This document shows positions 1 to 5,766 of a stretch of 5,772 nt of DNA, one piece after another; position 1 is the first letter of the stretch, and the number at the start of each line of letters is the position of its first letter. A program made the position numbers and the translations under genes. Below the pieces are notes generated by a model that saw nothing but the letters and a program-made list of their open reading frames with translations, did not search any database and had not been told where the DNA came from. This DNA is from Verrucomicrobiota bacterium (GTDB lineage Bacteria; Verrucomicrobiota; Verrucomicrobiia; Limisphaerales; AV2). The DNA is taken from the NCBI GenBank assembly GCA_003219675.1, contig QHPW01000419.1:2334-8105 (forward strand), written 5' to 3'.

Positions 1-338
1 ACACCCGCAACCCAGGAAGGCTCCGCAGCAATCTTTCCGTTTAAATCACTCACCCCGTTGCGCGGCACGCGGTCAAAATCCTCCGTGTACATGAGAAAGG
101 CCAACTGGAGCTGGCGGAGGTTATTCACACAGCCGATGGCTTTCGCTTGTTCTTTGGCCCGGCCAAACGCTGGCAACAGCAGCGCCGCCAGGATGCCAAT
201 GATGGCGATGACGACTAAGAGCTCGATCAAAGTGAATCCGCTGACATACCCACTACTTCCCCCTGCCCGGAGGGTAACGTCATCACACCCACTCCTGTCC
301 CGTCCCCGGAGGGGAAGTTTTGTTCGCTTCGCGTTCAT
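1..338 (-). CDS. Type II secretion/type IV pilin-like prepilin protein (3' end beyond window)
   Basis: Reading leftward from the ATG at 338-336, the frame stays open to the window edge, giving about 112 residues. After a basic leader of about 34 residues comes GFTLIELLVVIAIIGIL, the class III prepilin signal. The prepilin peptidase should cut after the Gly, methylate the new Phe, and leave Glu at +5. The hydrophobic helix continues to LLLPAF and is followed by GRAKEQAKAIGCVNNLRQLQ, a charged stretch typical of the large pseudopilin-like families of Verrucomicrobiota and Planctomycetota. The protein would sit in the inner membrane as a pseudopilin-type subunit; its partners are not visible. 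AAGG lies 6 nt upstream of the ATG, and an in-frame TAA lies slightly further upstream, so the start is well constrained. The only alternative is a TTG 15 nt earlier. The leader is longer than the usual 5-20 residues and coincides with an inverted-repeat segment (255-318). The family is clear; the exact role is unknown because these genomes carry many paralogues. Confidence 0.88.
   Translation of the reverse strand, partial: MNAKRTKLPLRGRDRSGCDDVTLRAGGSSGYVSGFTLIELLVVIAIIGILAALLLPAFGRAKEQAKAIGCVNNLRQLQLAFLMYTEDFDRVPRNGVSDLNGKIAAEPSWVAG
255..318. repeat. 64-bp inverted-repeat-ended segment inside the prepilin leader
   Basis: The segment begins ACTTCCCC (255-262) and ends GGGGAAGT (311-318), a perfect 8-bp inverted repeat. 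Inside it, CCCGGAGGG occurs twice in direct orientation (266-274 and 305-313). Read on the minus strand, it encodes roughly residues 8-28 of the prepilin leader. The symmetry is seen directly. That it is a small interspersed repeat which landed in, or was co-opted as, leader-coding sequence is inference, because only one copy is present here. Confidence 0.5.
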
Positions 339-406
339 CGCAAACCTTGCCAAACTTTACCATGCTACGTTGCACGCGGAAGTGTGCGTTTGCGGGCACA
401 TGAGAA

Positions 407-462
407 GGTAGGGCGGGCTGTCCCCAGCCCGCCGCGGCGCTGTGAGGCCACAGCGCCCTACC
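407..462. repeat. Palindromic intergenic element with potential three-way-junction fold
   Basis: The ends GGTAG (407-411) and CTACC (458-462) can pair. Inside are two perfect 9-bp hairpins. The first is GGCGGGCTG/CAGCCCGCC (412-420 with 425-433, loop TCCC). The second is GGCGCTGTG/CACAGCGCC (436-444 with 449-457, loop AGGC). Only the 2 nt at 434-435 separate them. An alternative pairing joins the outer 9-mers GGTAGGGCG and CGCCCTACC (407-415 with 454-462). The symmetry leaves almost no base unpaired. The element lies between the stop of the HAF-repeat remnant and the start of the prepilin gene. It resembles the small REP- or MITE-like elements scattered through Verrucomicrobiota genomes. It could also act as a transcript end or mRNA stabiliser for the HAF remnant, although no T-run follows it. 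Confidence 0.75.
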
Positions 463-474
463 GTGATTTGTGTC

Positions 475-900
475 TCAGTTCGGATAGAGCAGGAACGGGA
501 TGTAATACTGGAAGACATTGTTGCTCTTCTTCGCCGCCCATCCCACGATTCGGCCCTGGTCGTTGATGCCATAAGCCACCAACAGGGTCCAACTCAATTG
601 CTGGCTGGCCGACAGGTAGCTGTTGAGGTCCGTGATGTTTTGCAGATATGGAATCCAGATGAACGCGCGCGAGTTGTTGCTGAAGTCTTTGGCCTCGCTC
701 ACCATCTGGCCGCGGTCGTTGATGGCACGGGCGGTGGCCCAGTTGCCGTCAAGTGTCGGCGGCATGGAGCTGGGGAAAATCCATGTGCCGTCCCATGTCC
801 GCTTCAGGAACGGGCGCGTGACGGTGGAACTGATCTGCGTGTTGCCCGCAATCTGGCCGGAGCCATCCAGGCATGCTCCTGGGCGTTGGTATCTCGACAT
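475..900 (-). pseudogene. 5'-truncated HAF-repeat extracellular protein, C-terminal remnant
   Basis: The frame can start at the ATG at 900-898 and encodes 141 residues ending YYIPFLLYPN, with TGA at 477-475. Three HAF-type repeats are visible: LDGSGQIAGN with RPFLKR (about residues 11-32), AINDRGQMVSEAKD with RAFIWIP, and YGINDQGRIVGWA near the end. The HAF family comprises secreted or surface proteins built of many such repeats, usually preceded by a signal peptide. Here there is no signal peptide, and the first repeat begins almost at the start codon. The first ten residues (MSRYQRPGAC) do not look like the family. The frame stays open further upstream, but that stretch overlaps the glycosyltransferase end and is not HAF-like. 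GAAAGG abuts the ATG with no spacer, so it is a poor ribosome site. I infer a gene that lost its 5' part by rearrangement; a short expressed protein cannot be excluded. Confidence 0.6.
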
Positions 901-910
901 CCTTTCGCGC

Positions 911-934
911 TTCGTTATTCGTGATTCGTCATTC
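911..934. repeat. Tandem 7-bp repeat (TTCGTNA) at the glycosyltransferase 3' end
   Basis: Three consecutive heptamers follow the pattern TTCGTNA (TTCGTTA, TTCGTGA, TTCGTCA at 911-931), and TTC follows. Read on the minus strand, the repeat supplies the last codons (about MTNHE) and the TAA stop of the glycosyltransferase, and it lies just upstream of the HAF remnant. Repeats of this kind are familiar as interspersed sequence in Pedosphaera-like genomes, from memory only. Its position at a gene junction suggests it marks a recombination point. Confidence 0.65.
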
Positions 935-1640
935 CACCGAGCGGTTTGTCGAGCACTCGCGTCCGGTGCCAGCCGCGCGCCTGCCACCACCAACGAAACC
1001 ACCGGTGGGTGTCGCGCACGGGTCGGATTTTGCTGTGCTCGCTGCGGTAAATCACCTGCACCGGCACGAACTCGACCTTTTGGCCGGCGGCGATGAATTT
1101 GCAGAGCAGTTCAGATTCGATTTCAAAGTGATCGGCAAGCAGGCGGACCTGCGCCCACGTCTCCAGCCGCATGAGCCGAAAACCGCATTGGGTGTCCGGC
1201 AGCACGTGCCCGGTCAATCGCGAAATCCGCTCGCTCATCCAGCGGTTCACCCGGCGCCGCACCCACGGCATGCCGTCCGGATTCGTCATTCGATCGCCCA
1301 CGATCAGTTCGGGTTCGGTCTTTTCAGCGCGCCTAAGAAATTCCGGAATGTCCTCCGGCGCGTGCTGCCCGTCTCCATCCATCGATAACGCCCAGGAGAA
1401 TCCGAGCTCGCGCGCGCGACTCCAGCCCGTCGCCAGCGCCGCGCCTTTGCCCCGCCGTTTCGAGTGCCGAATCACCTCCGCGCCGGACCTGGCTGCCAGT
1501 TCGGATGTGCCATCGTTGGAACCATCGTCCACGACAATCACAACGGGCAGATACTGGCGCACCTCCCCGACCAGCGGCTCGATGGTCGCCGCCTCGTTGA
1601 GGCAAGGAATCACGACGGCGCATTGAGACGGCCAATCCAT
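915..1640 (-). CDS. Family 2 glycosyltransferase, dolichyl/polyprenyl-phosphate hexosyltransferase-like
   Basis: This 241-residue soluble GT-A enzyme probably moves a sugar from a nucleotide-sugar donor to a lipid phosphate or similar acceptor on the cytoplasmic side of the membrane. Motifs in order: VVIPCLNEAATI (9-20, start of the nucleotide-binding fold), VVDDGSNDGT (36-45), KRRGKGAAL (61-69), MDGDGQH (87-93, the DXD metal/donor site), DTQCGFRLMR (149-158) and FEIESELLCK (172-181). This set is characteristic of the DPM1/DPG-synthase-like branch of GT2. No transmembrane segment is visible, so it lacks the C-terminal membrane domain of GtrB/ArnC-type enzymes. The ATG at 1640-1638 sits seven residues before the conserved block, and no convincing Shine-Dalgarno sequence precedes it. 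The last residues (MTNHE) and the TAA come from a tandem repeat, so the native C-terminus may have been altered. It is transcribed divergently from the radical SAM gene. Donor and acceptor are unknown. Confidence 0.88.
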   Translation of the reverse strand: MDWPSQCAVVIPCLNEAATIEPLVGEVRQYLPVVIVVDDGSNDGTSELAARSGAEVIRHSKRRGKGAALATGWSRARELGFSWALSMDGDGQHAPEDIPEFLRRAEKTEPELIVGDRMTNPDGMPWVRRRVNRWMSERISRLTGHVLPDTQCGFRLMRLETWAQVRLLADHFEIESELLCKFIAAGQKVEFVPVQVIYRSEHSKIRPVRDTHRWFRWWWQARGWHRTRVLDKPLGGMTNHE

Positions 1641-1711
1641 GGCGCAAACGCTAGGGAAAATCGCCTCACGGCCAAGACAAATTTGCCGAAGCCCAGAAAT
1701 TGGTTTGCGCT

Positions 1712-1725
1712 CCGTCCATGGACGG
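1712..1725. promoter_or_regulatory. 14-bp perfect palindrome upstream of the radical SAM gene
   Basis: CCGTCCATGGACGG reads identically on both strands and lies in the divergent intergenic region, 14 nt before the GTG at 1740. It could be an operator for a dimeric regulator or form a small RNA hairpin (5-bp stem, CATG loop). Its ATG opens a five-codon frame (MDGFN) that stops at 1733-1735, just before the GTG, so reinitiation is conceivable. The symmetry is observed; any function is inference. Confidence 0.35.
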
Positions 1726-1739
1726 TTTTAACTGAGCCG

Positions 1740-2786
1740 GTGATTGACGAGCCGTTTTTCCCAACGACCGACGTCCTGAGATCCCGCGACAAAGCCCAAC
1801 TTGCCTTTCACGAACGCGCTGCGCGTGTTGCCGGCGAAAGGTTCGGCCGCCGGGTTTTCCTGCGCGCGGTGGTCGAGGTTTCCAATTTCTGCCGTGAAAA
1901 CTGTTCCTATTGCGGCATGCGGCGTGACAATCGCGATCTGGCCCGACACCGCGCGCGGCTCGATCAGTTGGCGGAATTGCTGGTCCACCATCGCCCGGCC
2001 AGCGTCACCGATGTCAACCTGCAATCGGGCGAAGACCCGGTTGCGGTTCGCGAGATCGTTCTGCCTCTGATCAGGATTCTCCGTCGCGAAACGCCGCTGG
2101 GGATCAGTGTCTGTCTTGGCACGCTCAGCCGCGCGCTTTACGACCAACTCCGGGTCGCCGGCGCGTCCGTTTACATCCTGAAATTCGAAATCGCAGATGC
2201 GGCGCTCTACGCCCGGATGGAGGCGCCGGGAACGTTTGAAGAGCGCATCGAGCACATCCGCGCCCTGGCGGCGAGCGGCTGGAATGTCAGCTCCGGGTTC
2301 ATCGCCGGTCTGCCCGGCCAGACCGACGCCGCGTTGCTCGCCAACTTCTCCCTGGCGCGCGGTCTGCCGCTGGAGGGTTGCAGCGTCAGCCCGTTCATTC
2401 CCGGCGACGAAACGCCGCTGGCGAAGGCGCCGACCGCCGAAATTGATTTGACTTTGAACTGCATGGCGGCGCTGCGCCTGATGCGGCCGCGCTGGGTGAT
2501 TCCCGCGGTCAGCGCGCTGAATCTTGCCGAACCGGGCGCCGGTTATCGCCGCGGACTGCGCACCGGCGCGAACCTGGTCACGATCAACCTGACCCCGCCG
2601 GAGATGCGTGAGGATTATTTGTTATACAAACGCGACCGCTTCATCATGACCGAGGAGCGAATCCTGTCCGCGATCGAGGCCGAGGGACTGGTGCCGTCCA
2701 ACCGGAGTCTCGCCGGTTACTATCAGCAGGAGAAGTCGGCCAGGGTGAGCGGACGGTCTCCACGCCCCGTGGTGGCCGCCGTCTGA
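1740..2786 (+). CDS. HydE/BioB-type radical SAM enzyme
   Basis: A start at GTG 1740 gives 348 residues, the length usual for HydE and BioB, and puts the cluster motif where those families have it. The frame is open further upstream but would run over the divergent glycosyltransferase gene; TTG at 1683 is a weaker alternative. C51, C55 and C58 (NFCRENCSYCGMRRDN) form the CxxxCxxC site for the radical [4Fe-4S] cluster that cleaves S-adenosylmethionine. Further conserved blocks are LQSGEDP (94-100), GFIAGLPGQT (186-195), SPFIPGDETPL (217-227) and GANLVTINLTPP (276-287). From memory these match HydE, the [FeFe]-hydrogenase maturase, more closely than biotin synthase. The C-terminal cysteines that bind an accessory cluster in Thermotoga HydE are absent: YLLYKRDRF is followed by no Cys pair. 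No hydrogenase, HydF, HydG or biotin gene is in the window, so the substrate is unknown. The C-terminal 20 residues are basic and Pro/Val-rich. The gene converges on the methyltransferase with 2 nt between stops. Confidence 0.85.
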   Translation: MIDEPFFPTTDVLRSRDKAQLAFHERAARVAGERFGRRVFLRAVVEVSNFCRENCSYCGMRRDNRDLARHRARLDQLAELLVHHRPASVTDVNLQSGEDPVAVREIVLPLIRILRRETPLGISVCLGTLSRALYDQLRVAGASVYILKFEIADAALYARMEAPGTFEERIEHIRALAASGWNVSSGFIAGLPGQTDAALLANFSLARGLPLEGCSVSPFIPGDETPLAKAPTAEIDLTLNCMAALRLMRPRWVIPAVSALNLAEPGAGYRRGLRTGANLVTINLTPPEMREDYLLYKRDRFIMTEERILSAIEAEGLVPSNRSLAGYYQQEKSARVSGRSPRPVVAAV

Positions 2787-2788
2787 AG

Positions 2789-3556
2789 TCACTTTTTGAC
2801 CGCGACGTATTCGCTCAGGATGTTGGCGCTGCTCTTGCGCTGCACGGCGCTGAATCCCGCCGCGGCGAAGGACGAAAGGATGGCTGCCGGCGGAACACAT
2901 TCCTCTATCGTGGCCCAGTAATACTCCAGCAGCCGCGCGGAATCGTGACGACGCGTGCCGAGCCGGGTCAGAAGCGGCAGGAATTTCCCCAGGTAGAACC
3001 GCATCAACGCAAGACCGACGCGCGAGGAAGGGCGCGTTATCTCCAGGAGCAGCACCCGGCCCGGGCTGCGCAACACCCGATGGAATTCGGCGAACAGTTT
3101 TGCCAGATCCTCCACGTGCCGAAGCGCGTAGCCCATGACCACAAAGTCAAAGGCCGAGTCCTGAAAGGGCAGCCTTTCGCCCAGCCCTTGCACCAGTTCA
3201 ATGCTCCGCCGCCGGCGGTTTTCAGCGAGCATGCCGAGGCTGGGATCGATGCCGATCAGATTGGCCGGGGCGATTCCCAGATCGAGCGCGGCCTGGGCCA
3301 CCAGACCGGTCCCCGTGGCCACGTCGAGCGCCCGCATCACCGGACTCAGGCCGGCCCGTTGCAGCGCGCTCCGGCGGTATTGGCGGTCGGTGCCGAACGC
3401 AATCACGCCGCTCATCCGGTCGTAGTCGCGCGCGGCCCGGTCAAACAGATCGCTGACGAAACCAGCCCGCTGCGCCGGCGCCGGATAAAACTCAGTCAGC
3501 GCGCGGTGAGGGACAAGCTTCGTCGTCGACTCGATCTGGTTGTGCTCCGAGATCAT
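2789..3556 (-). CDS. UbiE/MenG-like class I SAM-dependent methyltransferase
   Basis: The 255-residue protein starts at the ATG at 3556-3554, which overlaps the TGA of the upstream oxidoreductase as ATGA, so translation is probably coupled. A longer frame extends further into the oxidoreductase gene but has no family resemblance there. LFDRAARDYDRM (37-48) and FGTDRQYRR (54-62) are the UbiE-type N-terminal signature. LDVATGTG (77-84) is SAM-binding motif I. IDPSLGML (103-110) contains the acidic residue that normally holds the SAM ribose. GERLPFQDSAFDFVVMGYALRHVED (126-150) and FHRVLRSPGRVLLLEITRP (158-176) are motifs II-III. YYWATIEECVPP (212-223) matches the UbiE C-terminal part. UbiE and MenG C-methylate the quinone ring of ubiquinone and menaquinone precursors. 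This copy lacks other quinone genes around it and is paired with a halogenase-like flavoenzyme, so methylation of a specialised aromatic or quinone-like product is equally possible. Confidence 0.85.
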   Translation of the reverse strand: MISEHNQIESTTKLVPHRALTEFYPAPAQRAGFVSDLFDRAARDYDRMSGVIAFGTDRQYRRSALQRAGLSPVMRALDVATGTGLVAQAALDLGIAPANLIGIDPSLGMLAENRRRRSIELVQGLGERLPFQDSAFDFVVMGYALRHVEDLAKLFAEFHRVLRSPGRVLLLEITRPSSRVGLALMRFYLGKFLPLLTRLGTRRHDSARLLEYYWATIEECVPPAAILSSFAAAGFSAVQRKSSANILSEYVAVKK

Positions 3557-5127
3557 CGCTGGGGTGTGGCCTCGCGCACCGCGATCAACAGCGTTTCGGG
3601 TTGGTTCGCCGCGACCGGCCGCGGCCACCAGCTTCGCCAGCCTTCCGTCAGTTCCAGGCGAAACCAGCCGGCAAGCGCCTTGAAAATCGGCGTCACACTC
3701 GAAGGCGCGAAAGTGTAACCTTGAAACATGAAACGCCTGCCGGCGTTTTGCCGGCCAAGCCTGCGGCGCCGGCGGCGGGTCCGGGCGATCCGGGCGAAGC
3801 GTCCATTGTAAGCGCGCATGAGCTGAAAAAACGGCGTCGAGACCGGCGCGGCAAAGACGGGTCTGCACAGCGCCTTCTTTCCGTGCTTGAACGGCTGGGA
3901 TGCCACGCCAAAGTAGTAAAGTCCCAGGTCGAGCAGGAAGGCCAGGCGCAGCAGGTCGTATTCACCCAGATACTCGTATTTGTCGCGATAAAGCGCGGTG
4001 AACCAACGCTGGTAACTGCGGGTAAATTCCCGATTGTGCTTTTCCACCGCCGCCGCCATGTCTTCCCCGCGTTGCTGCCGCAGAATCAATTCGGCCGCCG
4101 CACTCGCGGTGAACGCAATCCAATCCATGCCCGGACTGTAAAGGGGATCGAGAAATGCGCTCGCATCGCCGACCAGCGCGAACCCGTCGCCCGCGAACCT
4201 CGTGCTGCAATAAGGCAAATTCTTCCGCCAGTGAACATCCCCTTCCCGCCATTTTGCGTCGGCCAGAATCTCGCGTGCGACCGGATGCTGCAGGAGGAAT
4301 CCTTTCAGCCGGTCGCCCGCCGAACCGCCCTCCGGCCATCGGACACGGCGCTGATCGAACACGACGCCAACGCTCACGTCACCGCCCCTGAGCGGGATGC
4401 ACCAGGCCCACCAGCCGTCGCCGGTGAAATGATTCGTCGCCGTCGCCCGAATACCGTGGCACGCCATCGCCCAGTCCGGAAATCTTTCCGCGAGTTCCAC
4501 GCCATCCCAGTCTTTCACCCCGGTCCAGCGCGCCCACACCGCCGTCGTGGGATGCGCGGTGTTGGGTTGCCACCACCCTTCCTGGCGGGCGATCAATGCG
4601 GCGACACCCGAAGCGTCCACCACCCAGCGCGCCTGGACAAGCTCGGTCTGCGTCTGCCAGTGGATTTCCACGGTTTGCAGACCGCCTGCGATCAGCTGAA
4701 TTCTGCCGGCGCTCGCGGGCCGCCACAGCTCGACCCCAAGGGAGCAGGCGCGTCGCAGCACTTCTTCGTCCAGCACCGCGCGGTCCACTTGATAGGCCGG
4801 CACCCGCGCCAGGTAGCGTCCCCCGATTTCACTGCAGTCGGCAAGCGACTTTGTTTGCCCATTGAAAAACCAGAAGCGCATCCCTTGTTTGACCAGATGC
4901 GCCTGGTTCAAGTGTTGGGTCAAGCCCAGCACCCGGCTCAGAAAGTAGCCGCTGACCTCCACCGTGGCTTCTCCGACCCGTCGCGTGAACGCCGCTGATT
5001 TCTCGACGATCAGCACCCGCAGTCCCGGCTGCTCGCGCAAGAGCAGAATGGCCGTGGCTGCGCCGGACAGCGCGCCGCCGAGGATGACGGCATCGTAAAC
5101 CCGCGCGGCTTGGGCCGGTGCGTTCAC
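3553..5127 (-). CDS. FAD-dependent oxidoreductase, flavin-dependent (tryptophan) halogenase-like
   Basis: The 524-residue protein starts at GTG (5127-5125) with TAGG 4 nt upstream. AVILGGALSGAATAILLL (13-30) is the FAD-binding Rossmann start in a GGxxSG form. VGEATVEVSGYFLSRVLGL (51-69) is the block that follows in halogenases. Lys80 in LVKQGMRFWF stands where the catalytic lysine of PrnA/RebH-type halogenases lies. W240-A-W242-C-I244-P245 matches the WxWxIP motif that separates halogenases from ordinary flavin monooxygenases. GDASAFLDPLYSPG (320-333) is the second FAD contact. Such enzymes use FADH2, oxygen and halide to chlorinate or brominate aromatic or carrier-bound substrates. The tail from about 350 is long and contains an Arg-rich patch (446-466) over a palindromic DNA stretch. 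It lies 13 nt after the exported-protein gene and overlaps the methyltransferase start. A related non-halogenating reductase or hydroxylase remains possible; no partner flavin reductase is nearby. Confidence 0.72.
   Translation of the reverse strand: MNAPAQAARVYDAVILGGALSGAATAILLLREQPGLRVLIVEKSAAFTRRVGEATVEVSGYFLSRVLGLTQHLNQAHLVKQGMRFWFFNGQTKSLADCSEIGGRYLARVPAYQVDRAVLDEEVLRRACSLGVELWRPASAGRIQLIAGGLQTVEIHWQTQTELVQARWVVDASGVAALIARQEGWWQPNTAHPTTAVWARWTGVKDWDGVELAERFPDWAMACHGIRATATNHFTGDGWWAWCIPLRGGDVSVGVVFDQRRVRWPEGGSAGDRLKGFLLQHPVAREILADAKWREGDVHWRKNLPYCSTRFAGDGFALVGDASAFLDPLYSPGMDWIAFTASAAAELILRQQRGEDMAAAVEKHNREFTRSYQRWFTALYRDKYEYLGEYDLLRLAFLLDLGLYYFGVASQPFKHGKKALCRPVFAAPVSTPFFQLMRAYNGRFARIARTRRRRRRLGRQNAGRRFMFQGYTFAPSSVTPIFKALAGWFRLELTEGWRSWWPRPVAANQPETLLIAVREATPQR
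3731..3748. repeat. Hairpin within the Arg-rich patch of the halogenase-like gene
   Basis: AAACGCC (3731-3737) pairs with GGCGTTT (3742-3748) around the loop TGCC. A further GCCGGC follows immediately (3750-3755), giving an alternative GCCGGC/GCCGGC hairpin around GTTTT. The dense palindromic sequence coincides with the codons for the Arg-rich, low-complexity stretch near residue 455-465 and looks unlike the flanking coding sequence. It may be a short interspersed palindrome absorbed into the gene. Confidence 0.4.
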
Positions 5128-5140
5128 AGAACCTAAACGG

Positions 5141-5731
5141 TTAATCGACGCGTCCCGGCTTCAAATCGTTTTTGACTACCTTGCCGTCTTCGGCGGAGAT
5201 GTGAATTTCGCCGAGGTTGACCGTCTCGGCGGGCTTGCGGATTTTCGACGCCCACAGTTTCACCTTCCAGACCGGCAGGTCGCCTTCGCCGCGTTCCAGT
5301 TTCAGTTCGGTGTTGGTGAGCGTGAGGTTTTTGAGCAACGGATCGTTTTTGGCGATTTCGATGGCTTTGTTGGAATCGACTTTCAGTTTTTCCCTGGGCA
5401 ACTCGCGGTGGGATCGGGTGATGGGTTCAAGGATGCGCGCGGGACGTTTGACGGAAACTTTCGTGCCGGCGGCGAATTTGACTTCGGTGGCCTTGGCGGT
5501 GGCATCGGGGTCGTAGTAAACGACATACCAGATGTTCGGCGTTAGGCTTCCGATCGATTTCTCCGAACGAATCTGCACCACGCGGCCTCTGGCTTCCTCG
5601 CCGACGTGGCGGTTGCCTTCCTTGATCAGCTCAAACCCCGTCAGGTCCGCGGCCAAGGACGCGCTCTGGCTCAGCCCGCCGGCAAGCAGCAGGGCAGCCA
5701 GCCATTTTCCACCCGACAATTTCATTTTCAT
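5141..5731 (-). CDS. Small exported protein, possibly PepSY-like C-terminal part
   Basis: The 196-residue product begins MKMKLSGGKW, then a hydrophobic stretch LAALLLAGGL and a small-residue region SASLAA, a typical Sec signal peptide cut near residue 27-28. There is no lipobox cysteine, so the mature protein of about 168 residues should be periplasmic or secreted. Residues 30-105 are beta-rich (RGRVVQIRSEKS, NIWYVVYYDPDA, TEVKFAAGTKVSV). The C-terminal part has an AIEIAKNDPLL helix, then LTNTELKLE, PVWKVKLWAS, GEIHISAEDGKVVKNDLKPG. That order of helix, strand, W-K-V strand and D-G-K-V hairpin resembles PepSY domains, which are found in peptidase propeptides and inhibitory or sensory proteins; I am only moderately confident of this. 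It is the first gene of a three-gene minus-strand operon, which links it to the halogenase-like and methyltransferase genes. I do not recognise a named family. A second ATG 6 nt downstream is an alternative start. Confidence 0.72.
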   Translation of the reverse strand: MKMKLSGGKWLAALLLAGGLSQSASLAADLTGFELIKEGNRHVGEEARGRVVQIRSEKSIGSLTPNIWYVVYYDPDATAKATEVKFAAGTKVSVKRPARILEPITRSHRELPREKLKVDSNKAIEIAKNDPLLKNLTLTNTELKLERGEGDLPVWKVKLWASKIRKPAETVNLGEIHISAEDGKVVKNDLKPGRVD

Positions 5732-5737
5732 GCGCGC

Positions 5738-5766
5738 AATCTAGGCAACGCGCGCCTGGCTGACAA
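5738..5766 (-). promoter_or_regulatory. Putative sigma-70-type promoter of the exported protein/halogenase/methyltransferase operon
   Basis: On the minus strand, TTGTCA (5766-5761, 5 of 6 with the -35 consensus) is followed after exactly 17 nt by TAGATT (5743-5738, 4 of 6 with the -10 consensus). Only GCGCGC (5737-5732) separates the -10 box from the ATG at 5731. Transcription would then start at or next to the start codon, giving a leaderless mRNA, which fits the lack of a ribosome-binding site. The start at the second ATG (5725) would leave a leader of about 6 nt. Confidence 0.45.

Noticed and set aside
442..924. Plus-strand open frame of 160 residues across the HAF remnant
   Set aside because: It is the complement of a frame with recognisable HAF repeats, shows no family resemblance itself and runs through the palindromic element.
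1464..1739. Extended N-terminus of the radical SAM frame
   Set aside because: It would overlap the divergent glycosyltransferase gene, has no family resemblance, and would place the cysteine motif far from its usual position near residue 51-58.
2945..3718. Plus-strand frame of 257 residues opposite the methyltransferase
   Set aside because: It is antisense to clear SAM-binding motifs, of biased composition and with no domain.
3557..3868. Extended N-terminus of the methyltransferase frame
   Set aside because: It overlaps the well-supported oxidoreductase gene in another frame and lacks UbiE similarity; the ATGA overlap gives a natural start at 3556.
3601..4998. Long plus-strand frame of 465 residues opposite the halogenase-like gene
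   Set aside because: It is an antisense shadow created by high GC content; it is Arg/Pro/His-rich with no recognisable domain, while the minus strand has clear FAD and halogenase motifs.
5201..5545. Plus-strand frame rich in Phe and Gly opposite the exported protein
   Set aside because: It is an antisense shadow of a gene with a signal peptide and operon context; the Phe/Gly bias comes from complementing Lys and Ala/Thr codons.
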